A stretch of DNA of 64,000 bases. Origin: Trebonia sp963811335. GTDB taxonomy: Bacteria; Actinomycetota; Actinomycetes; Streptosporangiales; Streptosporangiaceae. Positions 20,704 through 31,113 of the stretch are shown here, in pieces. Made by a program: the position numbers and the translations under genes. How positions within the stretch are numbered: position 1 is the first letter of the stretch; every line of letters begins with the position of its first letter. The notes under the pieces were generated by a model, which did not search any database, had not been told where the DNA came from, and was given only the letters and a program-made list of their open reading frames with translations. Where the stretch lies: contig CAWERB010000008.1 of NCBI GenBank assembly GCA_963811335.1, forward strand, positions 1 to 64,000, read 5' to 3'.

Positions 20704-20740
20704 CCCCCGGTCCCCCGGCCGATCCCCCGGTCAATCCCCC
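20704..20740 (-). promoter_or_regulatory. Potential G-quadruplex in regulator promoter/5' region
   Basis: Four runs of five C on the plus strand (20704-08, 20712-16, 20724-28, 20736-40), hence four G5 tracts on the minus strand with loops of 7, 7 and 3 nt. This satisfies the usual G-quadruplex rule with long tracts. It lies about 140 bp upstream of the SARP-type regulator start on the same strand, and about 120 bp upstream of the divergent secreted-protein gene. Confidence 0.6.
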
Positions 20741-20863
20741 AGTGCTGGTGAGCACTTTTGAACCCGGCCGAGCGGACCACCGTTCGATCGGTATGTACGG
20801 CAACGCCCGTACCAACAACGGGGAACGCCACCGCACAACGGGGAACATCAGAGAGGGAGTCCA

Positions 20864-22636
20864 ATGAGCAAGATCAGCCGACGGGGACTGCGGATCACCG
20901 CCGCAGCGGCCGGCGCCGGGGCAATCGCGATCGGGGCCTGGGCGGTCACCGCGACCACCGCCCACGCGGGACCAGCTGACGCGGCCACGTCAACCATGAA
21001 CAGCGGCCAGGTCAGCCTACCAGTTCGTCACGCTGGACAACCGAGCAGGACGTGACGTTCAACCAGCTGCTCGGGATCAGCAACGCGGGCACGATCGCCG
21101 GGTACTTCGGCTCGGGCGCGGCCGGTCACCCGAACAAGGGTTACCTGCTCTTCCCGCCGTACGGGCAGGGCAACTACCGTGAACGAGAACTTCCCTGGCT
21201 CCGCGCAGACCCAGCTCACCGGCCTGAACGACAAGGGTGACGAAGGTCGGGTTCTTCTCCACGATGAACAACGCCAACATGATGAACGACAACTCCGGCT
21301 TCTGGCAGCGCCACGGGCGCTACCACATCGCCAACTTCCCGACCGGCGACGGGGCCACCCCGCCGGTGGACCAGCTGCTCGGGGTCAACAACGACGGCAT
21401 CGCGGTCGGCTTCTGCGACCGACGCCAACGGGAACAACCACGGTTACCAGGTCGACACCAACACCGGCCGGTTCCGCTCGGTTACCGACCCGAACGCGCC
21501 GGGCGCCAGCCTGACCGCCGCGGCGATCAGCAACCGCGGCGGCATCGCCGGGCTTCTACACCAACGCCGACGGCACCACCGACGGCTTCCTCCTCAGCGG
21601 CCGGCGGTTCACCGACCTGGCCGTGCCCGGGGCGGCGTCCACCATGGCCCTCGGCGTGAACGACCACGACGAGGTGGTCGGCACCTTCACCGACGGGTCC
21701 GGCAGCAACGCGCAGACGCACGGGTTCACCTGGACGCCGGGCGGCGGCTTCACCACGGTGGACGACCCGCACGGCATGGGCACCAGCACCATCAACGGCG
21801 TGAACGACGCCGGCGAGCTGGTCGGGTTCTACACCGATGCCGCGGGCAACACCGACGGGCTCCTCGCCACCCCGCAGCGCCCGGTCACCACGCAGCGGAT
21901 GCACGTGGTCACCACGCACGTGCAGCTGGCCCCGATGCCGCAGGGCACCGTCACCTTCAGCCAGGGCGAGAACGGCGACGCCAACGTCACCGTGAACGCG
22001 TTCGGGCTGACGCCCGGCTCGTCGCACGCCGTTGAGTTGGTGAACGGGTCCGGCCAGATCGTCACCGCGTTCAGCCCGCTGACCGCGAACTCCGCGGGCC
22101 AAGCGGACGACGAGACGCTCAGCAGCGGCTACACGGGCACGCTCGGCTCCTGGCGGCTGGTGATCCTGAACGGCACGGCGGGCGACCCGCGCTCGGCCGA
22201 GTCGATCGCGCGGACCGGCAGGTACGACGGCGGCCAGCGCACCTACCAGCTCACCCCGGTCGAGGCCGACTCGAACGGCAACAGCTACGGCACCCCGCAG
22301 GGCTCGGCCGTCGTCAGCTACGACCCGAACGCGCAGACCATCTCGGTCACCGTGAACGCCAGCGGGCTCACCCCCGGCGCGCACGCCGCGCACATCCACC
22401 TCGGCAGCTGCCGGTCCCAGGGCGCCGTGCAGTACATGCTGACGGACTTCACCGCCACGCCAGACGGCCAGATCGTGAACCAGACCCGGACGGTCACCAA
22501 CGTGACGACCCCGCTGCCCGCCAGCGGCTGGTACCTCAACCTGCACCAGGGCAACAGCAGCAACATCCTGGCCAACGGCAGCCCGACGATCAACTTCCGT
22601 CCGCTGCTCTGCGGCGACATCACGACCCAGGGCTAG
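20864..22636 (+). CDS. Secreted HAF-repeat/CHRD-domain protein 2, several indels
   Basis: Paralogue of the protein encoded from 15539. The ATG at 20864 follows GAGAGGGAG. The signal peptide is clear: MSKISRRGLRITAAAAGAGA followed by IAIGAWAVTATTAHAGP. At least five one-base indels (about 21040, 21180, 21240, 21415, 21550) scatter the HAF-repeat region over three frames; the region from 21623 to the stop is one frame and ends with the CHRD-like domain. Comparison with copy 1 shows each change as a single inserted base, for example an additional C near 21417. The number in one gene is higher than elsewhere, so either true decay or poor local consensus is possible. Predicted extracellular. Confidence 0.75.
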
Positions 22637-22646
22637 CGACGCGGGC
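22288..22646 (+). repeat. Near-identical 359-bp segment, copy 2
   Basis: Second copy of the CHRD C-terminal segment at 16951-17308. It has the intact frame over the site where copy 1 has lost a base. Confidence 0.85.
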
Positions 22647-22668
22647 AGCCGGGGGCGCACCCCGGCTG
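22646..22668 (+). terminator. GC-rich hairpin after secreted protein 2
   Basis: Stem CAGCCGGGG / CCCCGGCTG with a 5-nt loop, 10 bp after the stop codon at 22636. No U-tract. Confidence 0.65.
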
Positions 22669-22854
22669 TTCGCCCGCGCGAGGCCGCTCCGGCACCCTTC
22701 GCCGTGGCGGCCTTTCCCGTTCATTCCTGGTTAAGCTCCCGGCACTCGCGGGCCGACGGCCGCTATGTTCGTTCCGAAGTTGTCTGAACACAGAGTGTTA
22801 TGAACTACTGCTCGCACCATCGAACTCAACGAAGAACCTCAGGGAGGAAATCCG

Positions 22855-23721
22855 ATGAGCAAGATCAGCCGACGGGGAATGCGGATCACCGCCGCAGCGG
22901 CAGGCGCAGGGGTAATCGCAGTAGGGGCCTGGGCGACCACTGCCCACGCGCGGCCGGCTGACGCGGCCACTTCACCCATGAACAGCGGGGCCGTCACTTC
23001 CACCACCGTAAAGCTGTCCCCGATGCCGCAGGGCACCATCGCCTTCGGCAAGGACGGCAAGGGCCACGTCGACGTCACGGTCAACGTGTTCGGGCTGACG
23101 CCCGGCTCGTCGCACGAGGTGCGGCTGATGAGGGGAAACCGCACGGTCGCCACCTTCAGCCCGCTGACCGCGAACTCCATGGGCCAGGCGAAGGACGAGA
23201 CGCTCGGCAGCGACTACTCGGGCGCCCTCGGGTCCATGCAGGTAGCGATGCTCGAGGGCAACGGGGGCGACACGGTCGCGCTCGCGGAGATCGCGCGGAC
23301 CGCCGGCTACGCCAGCACTAAGCACACCTACCAGCTCATCTCGGTGGAGACGGGCGCGGCGGCAAGAGCTGCGGGCACCCCGAAGGGGTCGGCCGTCATC
23401 GCCTACAACAAGACCGCGAAGACCATCTCGGTCACGGTGAACGCCAGCGGGTTCGCACCCGGCATGCACGCCGCGCGCATCAACCTCGGCCGCTGCGCCG
23501 AGCAGGGCCTGGTGCTGCACGCGCTGGCGGACTTCACCGCCAACGCGAAGGGCCGGATCGTGAAGGAGACCCGGATGATCACCGACGTGACCGCCGCGCC
23601 GCCCGCCACCGGCTGGTACCTCAACCTGCACCAGGGCAACAGCAGCAACATCCTGGCCAACGGCCGCCCGACGATCAACTTCCGGCCGCTGGCCTGCGCG
23701 AACATCGCGAGCAAGGGCTAG
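22855..23721 (+). CDS. Secreted CHRD-domain protein 3, without HAF repeats
   Basis: An intact 288-residue protein with an AGGGAGGAAA ribosome-binding site. The signal peptide (SRRGMRITAAAAGAGVIAVG, ending TTAHARPADA) is nearly identical to that of protein 2. The mature part has two beta-rich CHRD-like units: PMPQGTIAFGKDGKGHVDVT with VFGLTPGSSHEVRL, and KTISVTVNASGFAPGMHAAR with the end GWYLNLHQGNSSNILANGRP. The histidine cluster of proteins 1 and 2 (HAAHIHLG) is here HAARINLG, so a metal-binding role, if any, would differ. It lacks the beta-propeller repeats, so the CHRD part works as an independent module. Confidence 0.85.
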   Translation: MSKISRRGMRITAAAAGAGVIAVGAWATTAHARPADAATSPMNSGAVTSTTVKLSPMPQGTIAFGKDGKGHVDVTVNVFGLTPGSSHEVRLMRGNRTVATFSPLTANSMGQAKDETLGSDYSGALGSMQVAMLEGNGGDTVALAEIARTAGYASTKHTYQLISVETGAAARAAGTPKGSAVIAYNKTAKTISVTVNASGFAPGMHAARINLGRCAEQGLVLHALADFTANAKGRIVKETRMITDVTAAPPATGWYLNLHQGNSSNILANGRPTINFRPLACANIASKG

Positions 23722-23775
23722 GGACCCGGGCCGGACGGAGACCCGTCTGCGGCCGGCCTGCCGACCTTGCTCATG

Positions 23776-23810
23776 AAGCGGAACGGGAGGAACAGCCTCC
23801 CGTTCCGCTT
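23776..23810 (+). terminator. Strong intrinsic terminator
   Basis: Perfect 15-bp stem (AAGCGGAACGGGAGG with its complement), 5-nt loop AACAG, followed by a TTATGGTTTT stretch. It lies 55 bp after the stop at 23721 and separates the CHRD genes from the phosphoesterase. Confidence 0.88.
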
Positions 23811-23908
23811 CCTTATGGTTTTACCCTTCCGTTTTCCTCCCTGCGCTACCGCCGGAGTTGCCGATGGCATGATTCGCCCGACGGGACCCGCTAACGGGAG
23901 GTTGCTCC

Positions 23909-25392
23909 ATGTTGGAACGCGTGGAGAAGCGGAACATCGAGCGCAAGCGCGCTGGTGCCGGGGCCGGCCGAGCGGCCGCGTCCCGACCTTCCCCCTGGTG
24001 AGGACTTGATCCCGAAGATCAAGCACATCGTCGTGCTGATGATGGAGAACCACTCCTACGACAACTACCTCGGCTTTCTGGCCGGACGCGGCGACGGGCT
24101 GCCCGATGCCGCGGCCGGGACGCCGGCCACCGCCAACGCGCTGCCCAACGGCCAGCACGTCGCCGCGTATCACCTCGCCTCCACGACGCAGTTCCCTGGC
24201 AACCCGAGCCAGACCTGGCGCGCGAGCCACCTCGCCTACGACGACGGCAGCTGCGCCGGGTTCGCCAGCGGCGGTCTGGGAGACCGTCCCTGGCGGTGAC
24301 CCGGCCGTCCCGATGGGCTACTGGACCGGCGAGGACCTGCCGTTCTACTACGGGCTCGCGCGGACCTTCCCCGTGGCGGACCGCTGGTTCTGCTCCTGCC
24401 TGGGGCCGACGTTCCCGAACCGGCGGTTCCTCATCAGCGGAACCGCGCACGGGCTGATCGACGACCTGCCGTGGGACATGGTGGACTACCCGCCGGCCGG
24501 GACCATCTTCGACGCGCTGACCAGCAACGACATCTCCTGGGTGAACTACCACAACGTGCAGCCCGCCCTCGTGGTGCTCACCCGGCTGCTCGGCAGGCAC
24601 GGGCTCATCGCGCTGCGCCGGCTCGCCGCGCTCGGCCGGTGGCTGCCCCAGGTGACGAACGCGGTCCGCGGCAACAAGTCGTTCACCGCCGACCTGTACC
24701 CGCTCGGGTTCGCGGGCGCCGCCCGGCACCTGCGCAGCACGCAGCAGTTCTTCGCCGACGCCCTCGCGGGGACGCTGCCCGCGGTGTCCATCGTCGACCC
24801 GGACTTCGGTCGGTGGTCGGAGGAGAACCCGCAGGACATCGCCCACGGCGAGGCGTTCTCCAGCGCGGTGATCAACACGGTCATGCGCGGCCCGGCCTGG
24901 GAGTCGACGCTGCTGATCTGGACTTACGACGAGCACGGCGGCTACTACGACCACGTGCCGCCGCCTGCGGCGGTCGCGCCGGACGACGTGCCCGCGCGGA
25001 ACTGGCAGCTGTCGCGGCCGTGGGCGCGCAGGCTGCTCAAGCTGCTGATGCCCAGGCAGCTCGCCCGGCTCGAGAACATCGACGACGGGCCGGTGACCTA
25101 CGACCGCTACGGGTTCCGCGTCCCCGCGGTGATCGTCTCGCCGTACGCGCGGCCGGACTTCGTGCTGCACGACGTGCTGGATCACACGTCGGTGCTGAAA
25201 TTGATCGAGGAGAAGTGGAACCTGCCGCCGCTCACCCACCGGGACGCCGCCGCCGTCTCGCCGCTCGGCGCGCTCGACCTCGACGCGCCGCCCGCCTTCC
25301 TGGCCCCGCCGGAGCTGCCGGAGCCGAAGGCGGGCGCGTTCGGTCCCGCGGCTACCCGAGCAGGAACTCGGCGCAGCGCTCGCCGATCATGA
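23909..25392 (+). CDS. Phospholipase C/acid phosphatase-type phosphoesterase, two frameshifts
   Basis: Start at 23909 (ATG TTG GAA) behind ACGGGAGG; breaks near 23950 and 24290. The hallmark of Pfam phosphoesterase family PF04185 is complete: IKHIVVLMMENHSYDNYLGF at the N-terminus, FPNRRFLISGTAHG, ISWVNYHNVQ, LPAVSIVDPDF, TLLIWTYDEHGGYYDHVPPP and FRVPAVIVSPYARP. No export signal precedes the catalytic part, so either a cytoplasmic enzyme or an N-terminus distorted by the first indel. The substrate could be a phospholipid or phosphomonoester. Its 3' end overlaps the convergent GMC gene by about 40 bp; the true stop may lie earlier. Confidence 0.85.
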
Positions 25393-26943
25393 TGGTGGGC
25401 GCGTTCGTGTTGCCCGAGGTGACCGCCGGCATGACCGAGGCATCGGCGACGCGCAGGCCGGGGACGCCGTAGACGGTGAGGTCGGCCGGGCTGACCACCG
25501 CGCCGTTGTCGATGCCCATCTTGCAGGTGCCGACCTGGTGGTGGTACGTGATCAGGTTCCGCATGCCGTACTCGAGCAGTTCCTCGTCGGTGCGCACGTC
25601 AGGGCCGGGCGCGACCTCACGGGCGCGGAACTCGCGCAGCGCCTTGGCCGCGCCGACCTCGCGGGACAGCTTGAGCGAGGCGAGCAGCGCGCGGACGTCC
25701 GCGCCTTCCTCGAGGTAGTGCGGGTCGATGACGGGGCTTTCTGCGGGATCGACGGACCGCAGCCACAGTTTGCCGCGGCTGAGCGGGCGGATGATGCCGG
25801 CCACGATCGCGTAGCCGTCGCCGTAGGCGAGTTCCTCGTAGCCAGGCACCGGCATCGGGAAGTGGGACATCAGCGGCTGCAGGTCGGGTGCGGTCATGCC
25901 CGGGTCGCTCTTCGCGAAGAAGTGCGCCTCCAGGTTGTTGGCCTTGCCCTCGGGGATCTTCTTCGCCGACTCGTAGAGGAACGTGGCGAGCGCGTGGTCG
26001 TGCAGGTTCGCGCCCACGCCCGCCAGGTCGGCGCGCACCTCGATGCCGAGCGGCTTAAGGTCGTCGGCCGGGCCGATGCCGGACAGGAGCAGCAGCTGGG
26101 GGGAGCCGATCACGCCGGCGGACACGACCACGTCGCCGGAGCAGCGCAGCTCGGTCGCCGGCCACTCGCGAAGGAGCGGGTACGGAACGGAGGCAGCCGG
26201 GTCCGTTATGGATGAGTAGAGGCGGCCACGGCGGGACAGGCGGACGCCGGCCGCGCGACCCGAGCCGTCGAAGATGAGGCCGGCTACCTGCGTGCCGGTG
26301 ATGACGGTGAGGAGCGGGCTGTGGATTACTGGGCTCGATGAACGCCGTCCACGTCGACATGCGGCGCCACGCTGCGGACCGTCATGTGGGTGAGCCCGAC
26401 GCCGAGGATGTCGTCGGCGTTCGGGTCGTCGTTGCGCGGCACCCCGGTCTCGACGGCGGCCTCGATCATCGCGAGCGTCGCGGGGTTCGGCTCCTTGATG
26501 TGCGTGACCGGCAGCGGTCCGCCGGCGCCGTGGTACTCGTCCGCGCCGCCCTCGTAATCCTCGGACCGCTTGAAGTACGGCAGCACGTCGCGGTAGGACC
26601 AGCCGGGCGCGCCGTTGTACGCCCAGGCGTCGAAGTCGGACTTCGCGCCGCGGATGTAGATCATGCCGTTCAGCGCGCTCGACCCGCCGAGCACCTTGCC
26701 GCGCGGCCAGAACAGCGAGGTCTTGAGCGAGTGCTGCTGCGGCTCGGTGGTGTAGGCCCAGTCCTCCGGCGCGTTCCACAGCTCCCAGGCGCGGTTCGGC
26801 TGGTGGATCGCCGGGTTGTAGTCCGGGCCGCCCGCCTCGACGAGGGCGACCCGGCGTCCGGCGTCCACCAGGCGGCGGGCGATCACGCAGCCAGCCGAGC
26901 CCGCGCCCACCACGATGTGATCGAACTCTTCGCTCATGGGCAC
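25352..26943 (-). CDS. GMC-family FAD oxidoreductase, one frameshift
   Basis: About 530 residues, broken near 26335. N-terminus FDHIVVGAGSAGCVIARRLV binds FAD; WPRGKVLGGSSALNGMIYIR is GMC signature 1; GDVVVSAGVIGSPQLLLLSG is signature 2; the C-terminus has the catalytic-site segment ITYHHQVGTCKMG (His-His pair region) and VADASVMPAVTSGNTNAPTI. This arrangement matches choline dehydrogenase/alcohol oxidase types. The substrate is an alcohol that cannot be specified. It converges with the phosphoesterase; the upstream neighbour is the small gene at 27050. Confidence 0.9.
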
Positions 26944-27049
26944 ATCATGGCAATTTTGCGACGCTTGTCATTGAGGTGCCGACACAGACCTTGGCGGGCG
27001 ATCTTGTCCGGGAGAGCAGTGCTCAGGCCGTGACGAACTGGGCGGGCAG

Positions 27050-27337
27050 CTACCTGGCGCCTGGGAAAATAGCTGGGATAATGGTGCGCTCAATGACCTC
27101 TCGGTCGGCCTTAAGCATTTCTTTGACCAGCTGCTGGGCCCGTTCAAGGTCCTTCCCGGTTAGTTTCCCTTCTTTGAGGGGAACGGCATCCTGGACCTGA
27201 TTCTTTTCGCGACCGCCACCCAAACGCCAAGCCACGTGGTTCTCCCCGCTCCGACGATTAAGACCCTTGTTATATTCCCGGACGCTGCCGATCGTACCGT
27301 CATGGTGGCGACTTTGTAGGCAAGTCGTCACGGTCAA
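27050..27337 (-). CDS. Small charged protein downstream of esterase-STAND gene
   Basis: A 95-codon frame opening with TTG directly after the TAA of the upstream gene (TAATTG). The C-terminal half is a charged helix (KLTGKDLERAQQLVKEMLKA). GC content is lower than in neighbours. No known domain recognised. The zero-distance arrangement suggests translational coupling and a role with the STAND protein, but the coding status is not certain. Confidence 0.45.
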   Translation of the reverse strand: MTVTTCLQSRHHDGTIGSVREYNKGLNRRSGENHVAWRLGGGREKNQVQDAVPLKEGKLTGKDLERAQQLVKEMLKADREVIERTIIPAIFPGAR

Positions 27338-30335
27338 TTATGACGGTTGAAGCCGGTCCGGGAATGGCGCCGGCATGCGGAATTCCTTTACTGTGAGCAG
27401 TGCGGCATGTGTTTCAAAAGTCCGATTTCCGGCCTTAATGGGCACGCGAAGCGATAAGGACACCTCAGCGGTGATCCGGTCGCGGTCCTCACGCGCCCGG
27501 CGGGTCTCCGGGTGGTCAGGCCCGAGCATCCTCTCCCGGTCGGCCACCACGCTCACGAGCACTTCAATCGCGCGGTCCCGCTCCCCCTGGGCCAGCAGTA
27601 TCCAGGCCAGCGTGTGGCGGAACTGCAGTTGCCGGGTTACCAGGACTACGCCGGGATCGCCGATCAGCAAGAGCGCGTCGCGCACCTCGCGCTCGGCCTC
27701 CGCGGTCCGCCCCTGATCGAGCAGGCAACGGGCCAGCGTCAGCTGGACCCACAGCGTCTCTAGGGTCAGCGGCGACCACTCGCGCAGCTGTACCCGGCGG
27801 ATATCGCGGAGCCGTGCCTCGGCGTCGGCGAACCGGCCCTGCGCCGCGATGGCCCGGGCCAGGCTGTGCCGCACCACGATCGTGTCCGGATGGTCGTAGC
27901 CCCGCACGTGACGCTCGTCCTCGACGATTGAGGCGAGCTGCTGCTCCGCTTCGGCCCAGCGGTTCTGCTCGAGGATCGCCTTCGCGAGCTTGTGCCTGCT
28001 CGCCAGCGTATCCGGGTGCAGCTCACGCAGCACCCGGGACCGGCCGGCCACCACCAGCCGGAGCTCGGCCTCGGCCGCCGCCGGGTCACCGCGCTCGATC
28101 GCGAGCCGTCCTTTCTCGTGCCGCAGGCCGAGGATCTCGCGGTCCTCAAGGCCGTAGCCGAGCCCGGGCGCGTTGGCGATGATCTCGTTAACCAAGGTCC
28201 CGGCCGCCCCGATAATGCCTGCCACGATGAGGTACCGGCAGGTCACCCTGGCCAGCTCCAGCGCCTGGGCGATCACCCGCTGGTCGTTGAGCGCGGTCTC
28301 GCCGAGCAGCGCGGAGCGGCACACCTCGACCGTGTGCGGCACGACCAGCGGCCAGACGCCCCAGCTCTCGGGATAGTCCGGGTTCTGGTCCTTCGTCGAG
28401 TTGAGCAGCAGCTCGATGTTGCCACGGTAGTACTCGGCGCGCCTGCGCCGGACGTCCTGGTCGTCGCGGAAGATGCCGTGGACGACCGGGTGCAGCGACA
28501 GGACATGGGAGAGGTTGGGATCCTCGACGTCCGGCAGCTTGTCGAGCTCGATCAGGCCAAGGTCCGCCAGCCCCGCAAGGACCAGGGCGCGCCGGTCCGC
28601 GGTGAAGTTCGCCAGCACCGCGGACCCGTCGAGCACCTGCTCCGACAGCAGCGTGAAGTACGGCACCGGGTCGGTGCCGAGGCAGGCGAGCAGCTTAAGC
28701 AGCGGCGCGGCATCCGGCAGCCCGCGCCGGGCGAGCAGGTCGAGGGAGAGCTGGAAGACCTGGCGCACCTCGTCGAGGCCGAGCGGCTCGCCGGCGGCGC
28801 GGGCTGACGGCGCACCTGGCGCGGAGGCGAAACGCTCCCGCACCGCGGCCCGGTAGCCGCTGAAGTCCTTGATCCCGCCGCCGCCTTTAAACACCTGGCG
28901 GGAGGTGTACTCCGACCTTATGTACTTGGCCGCGGCGTTAAGCGCGAGCGGCAGGCCGCCCAGCTCGTCCGACAGGTGGCGCGCCCGCTCGCGGGTCCCC
29001 CCCTCGGGGGCAAGCTCCATCAGCATGGCCGCGCCGTCACCGCTTTCCAGCGGGCGTACCTGGTGCACCGTGCACCAGGGGCCCCAGGTGGCCGCGTTGG
29101 CATCGCGGGTGGTCACGATGACCGTGCCGTTGCTCCCGGCAGGCGGCCGGAGCCAGCCGGTCGCGTCGGACACCTTGCCGTCGGCCTCGGCCAGCTCATG
29201 CGGCTCGTCCGCGTTGTCGAACACGAGCAGCCAGGGATCAGCGCGCTCCTCCAGCCGTTCCCAGATCAGGTCGGCCGGGCTGCCGTCGCGCCAGGCGAGC
29301 TCGATCCGGGTTTCCGGTATGCCGAGCTGGTGGGCCACCTCTCGCATGCAGCCGTTGATCCGGGTCTGCTTGATCCACCAGACCTGGTGCCCGGCTTGCC
29401 GCGCGCGGTCCGCGACCTCGAGCGCTACCCGGCTCTTTCCCGCGCCGCCAAGGCCCGCGAGCACGTGAACCCGGGAGCCCGCGCTCGCGCTGATCGCGCG
29501 CAGGATGTCATCCCGGCCGTGCAGCGTGCCTTCTTTCCGGCCGAACGGCGGGGTGACGGTCACGTGCACCGGCTGCTCGGCCGCGCCCTCCGTCCGTTCC
29601 GCCCGCTCGGGCCCCGCCCCGCCGCTCGCCACGGCGAGCAGCGCCTGGCGCAGCACCCGGTAGGAGTCCACCTTCCGGTCAGCCTGCCGGATGATCGTGG
29701 AGTGGTTCCCCGTCACGACCCCTCCCTCGGGGAACACGCCCTTGGCCTGGTGCGGCGGGACGATGTTGTCCTTGGTACCGCCGTAAACGACGATGGGGAC
29801 GGGGCACTGGCTCTCCGTGCAGGCCTCGGCGTTGACGACATCGCGCAGCACCTGGCGCAGCGTCTCCGTCACGCGCCGGTTCGCCGGCCGCAGCTCCTGC
29901 TCCTGCGGGTTGTGCCAGAACATCAGCCGCCTGCGCAGCGACAGGAGGAACTGCGCTCCCGTGTTGGGGCAGGCGTACATGCAGACCTGCTTGATCCGGG
30001 CGAGCTCTCGGCCCTTGTTATCGCCCAGCATGCGGACGAGAAAGCGCAGCGTGATCAGGCCACCCTGACTATGCGTGACGATGACCAGCTTCTTCGCATC
30101 GGCCAGGTCGCCGGTCGACACGAAGACGGCCAGCTGGTCGGCGATGTCGTCGATCTCGGCGATCCGCTGGTCAACCCGCAGGTTGACCAGGCGGGTGTCG
30201 TACTGGAATACGTGCTCGCGGACCACGCGGCTCAGCTCGGGATCCTCGCGGATCAGCCCGATGCAGCGTGTCCCATGCCCGCCCGTCGGAGCGCACCCCG
30301 TGCACGAACACGACATCGACCGGTTCGGCTGGCAA
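27338..30335 (-). CDS. Alpha/beta-hydrolase - NB-ARC - TPR (STAND) protein, one frameshift
   Basis: I take the TTG at 30335 as start: GGAGGTGAC (30342-30350) precedes it and it opens PAEPVDVVFVHGVRSDGRAW, the oxyanion-hole strand of an esterase. A one-base insertion near 30275 shifts the frame to LIREDPELSRVVREHVFQYD. The catalytic triad is complete: Ser in VIVTHSQGGL, Asp in GGTKDNIVPP, His in TGNHSTI. Then an NB-ARC ATPase (LAGLGGAGKSRVALEVA; WLLVFDNADEP; GGLPLALNAAAKYI) and about eight TPR-like repeats with the HPDTLASRHKLA pattern. About 1,000 residues. The SERAC1/lipase-like effector coupled to a STAND switch resembles conflict proteins such as NLR-like immune sensors. No experimental role known to me. 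Confidence 0.85.
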
Positions 30336-30641
30336 AGGGTTGTCACCTCCATCGGGTTCGGATCCGTCAAGATTACCGCCGGGAACGGATCACCATATGG
30401 CCGGGCAGGCTGGATAATTTCGCCAGCAAACGGGACTATTATTGCGAAAGTGTGCAATATCGACCGCGCTAAGGGTACGGCTCAATCTCCCGCGAAGTCA
30501 CTTGCTTCTCTTTAAGCCCGGTAATGCCAGCCGGTGCCGCCGATTCCGGCTCATAACGCTTTGGCATTTTCTGAGGAGTACGCTGGCGCGGACAGCGCCG
30601 CAGATTCACGTCGGCCCGATGCAAGGGCGTCAGGAGCCTTA
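30336..30641. other. Divergent intergenic region
   Basis: About 305 bp between the esterase-STAND gene (minus) and the RidA gene (plus), with AT-richer patches near 30420-30460 that could be promoters. No operator-like symmetry was seen. Confidence 0.5.
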
Positions 30642-31105
30642 ATGATCTTTAATCCACGCGCCAGGCTGGCGGAACTTGGCTTCGAACTGCCGCAGGCATC
30701 CCCGCCCGGCGGCATGTACGTTCCCGCCGTGCGGACGGGCAGCCTGGTTTACGTGGCCGGCCAGGTACCCATGACCGACGGCAAGGTCGCGGCCATTGGC
30801 AAGGTCGGTGCTGAGGTGACCCCGGAGGAGGCATACTGCCTATGCCAGCGTTGCGCCCTCGCCGCTCTCGCCGCCATCGACCAGGTCGCCGCCTGGAGAA
30901 CGTCACGCGGATCGTGAAGGTGTCCGGCTTCGTCGCATCAGCGCCAGAATTCACCGGCCAGCCCGCCGTGGTGAACGGGGCCAGCGAGTTGCTCGTCGCG
31001 GTGTTCGGCCCGGCCGGGCAGCATGTCAGAACCTCGGTCGGGGTTCCGGAGCTACCGCTCGGGGCGCCCGTCGAGGTCGAGGTGATCGCCGAGGTGTCTG
31101 GCTGA
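30642..31105 (+). CDS. RidA (YjgF/YER057c) family protein, one frameshift
   Basis: The ATG at 30642 follows CAGGAG. About 154 residues after joining the frames near 30890 (LAAIDQVA... to LENVTRIVKVSGFVASAPEF). Features of the family: GSLVYVAGQVPMTDGKVAAI, the central helix, and HVRTSVGVPELPLGAPVEVE with the conserved arginine that in RidA holds the imine/enamine substrate. The length and PPGGMYVPAVRTG start fit the longer atypical RidA subgroup. Enzymes of this group hydrolyse reactive enamines/imines made by PLP enzymes. It converges with phzF, with only 8 bp between stops. Confidence 0.85.
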
Positions 31106-31113
31106 CGCGACGG

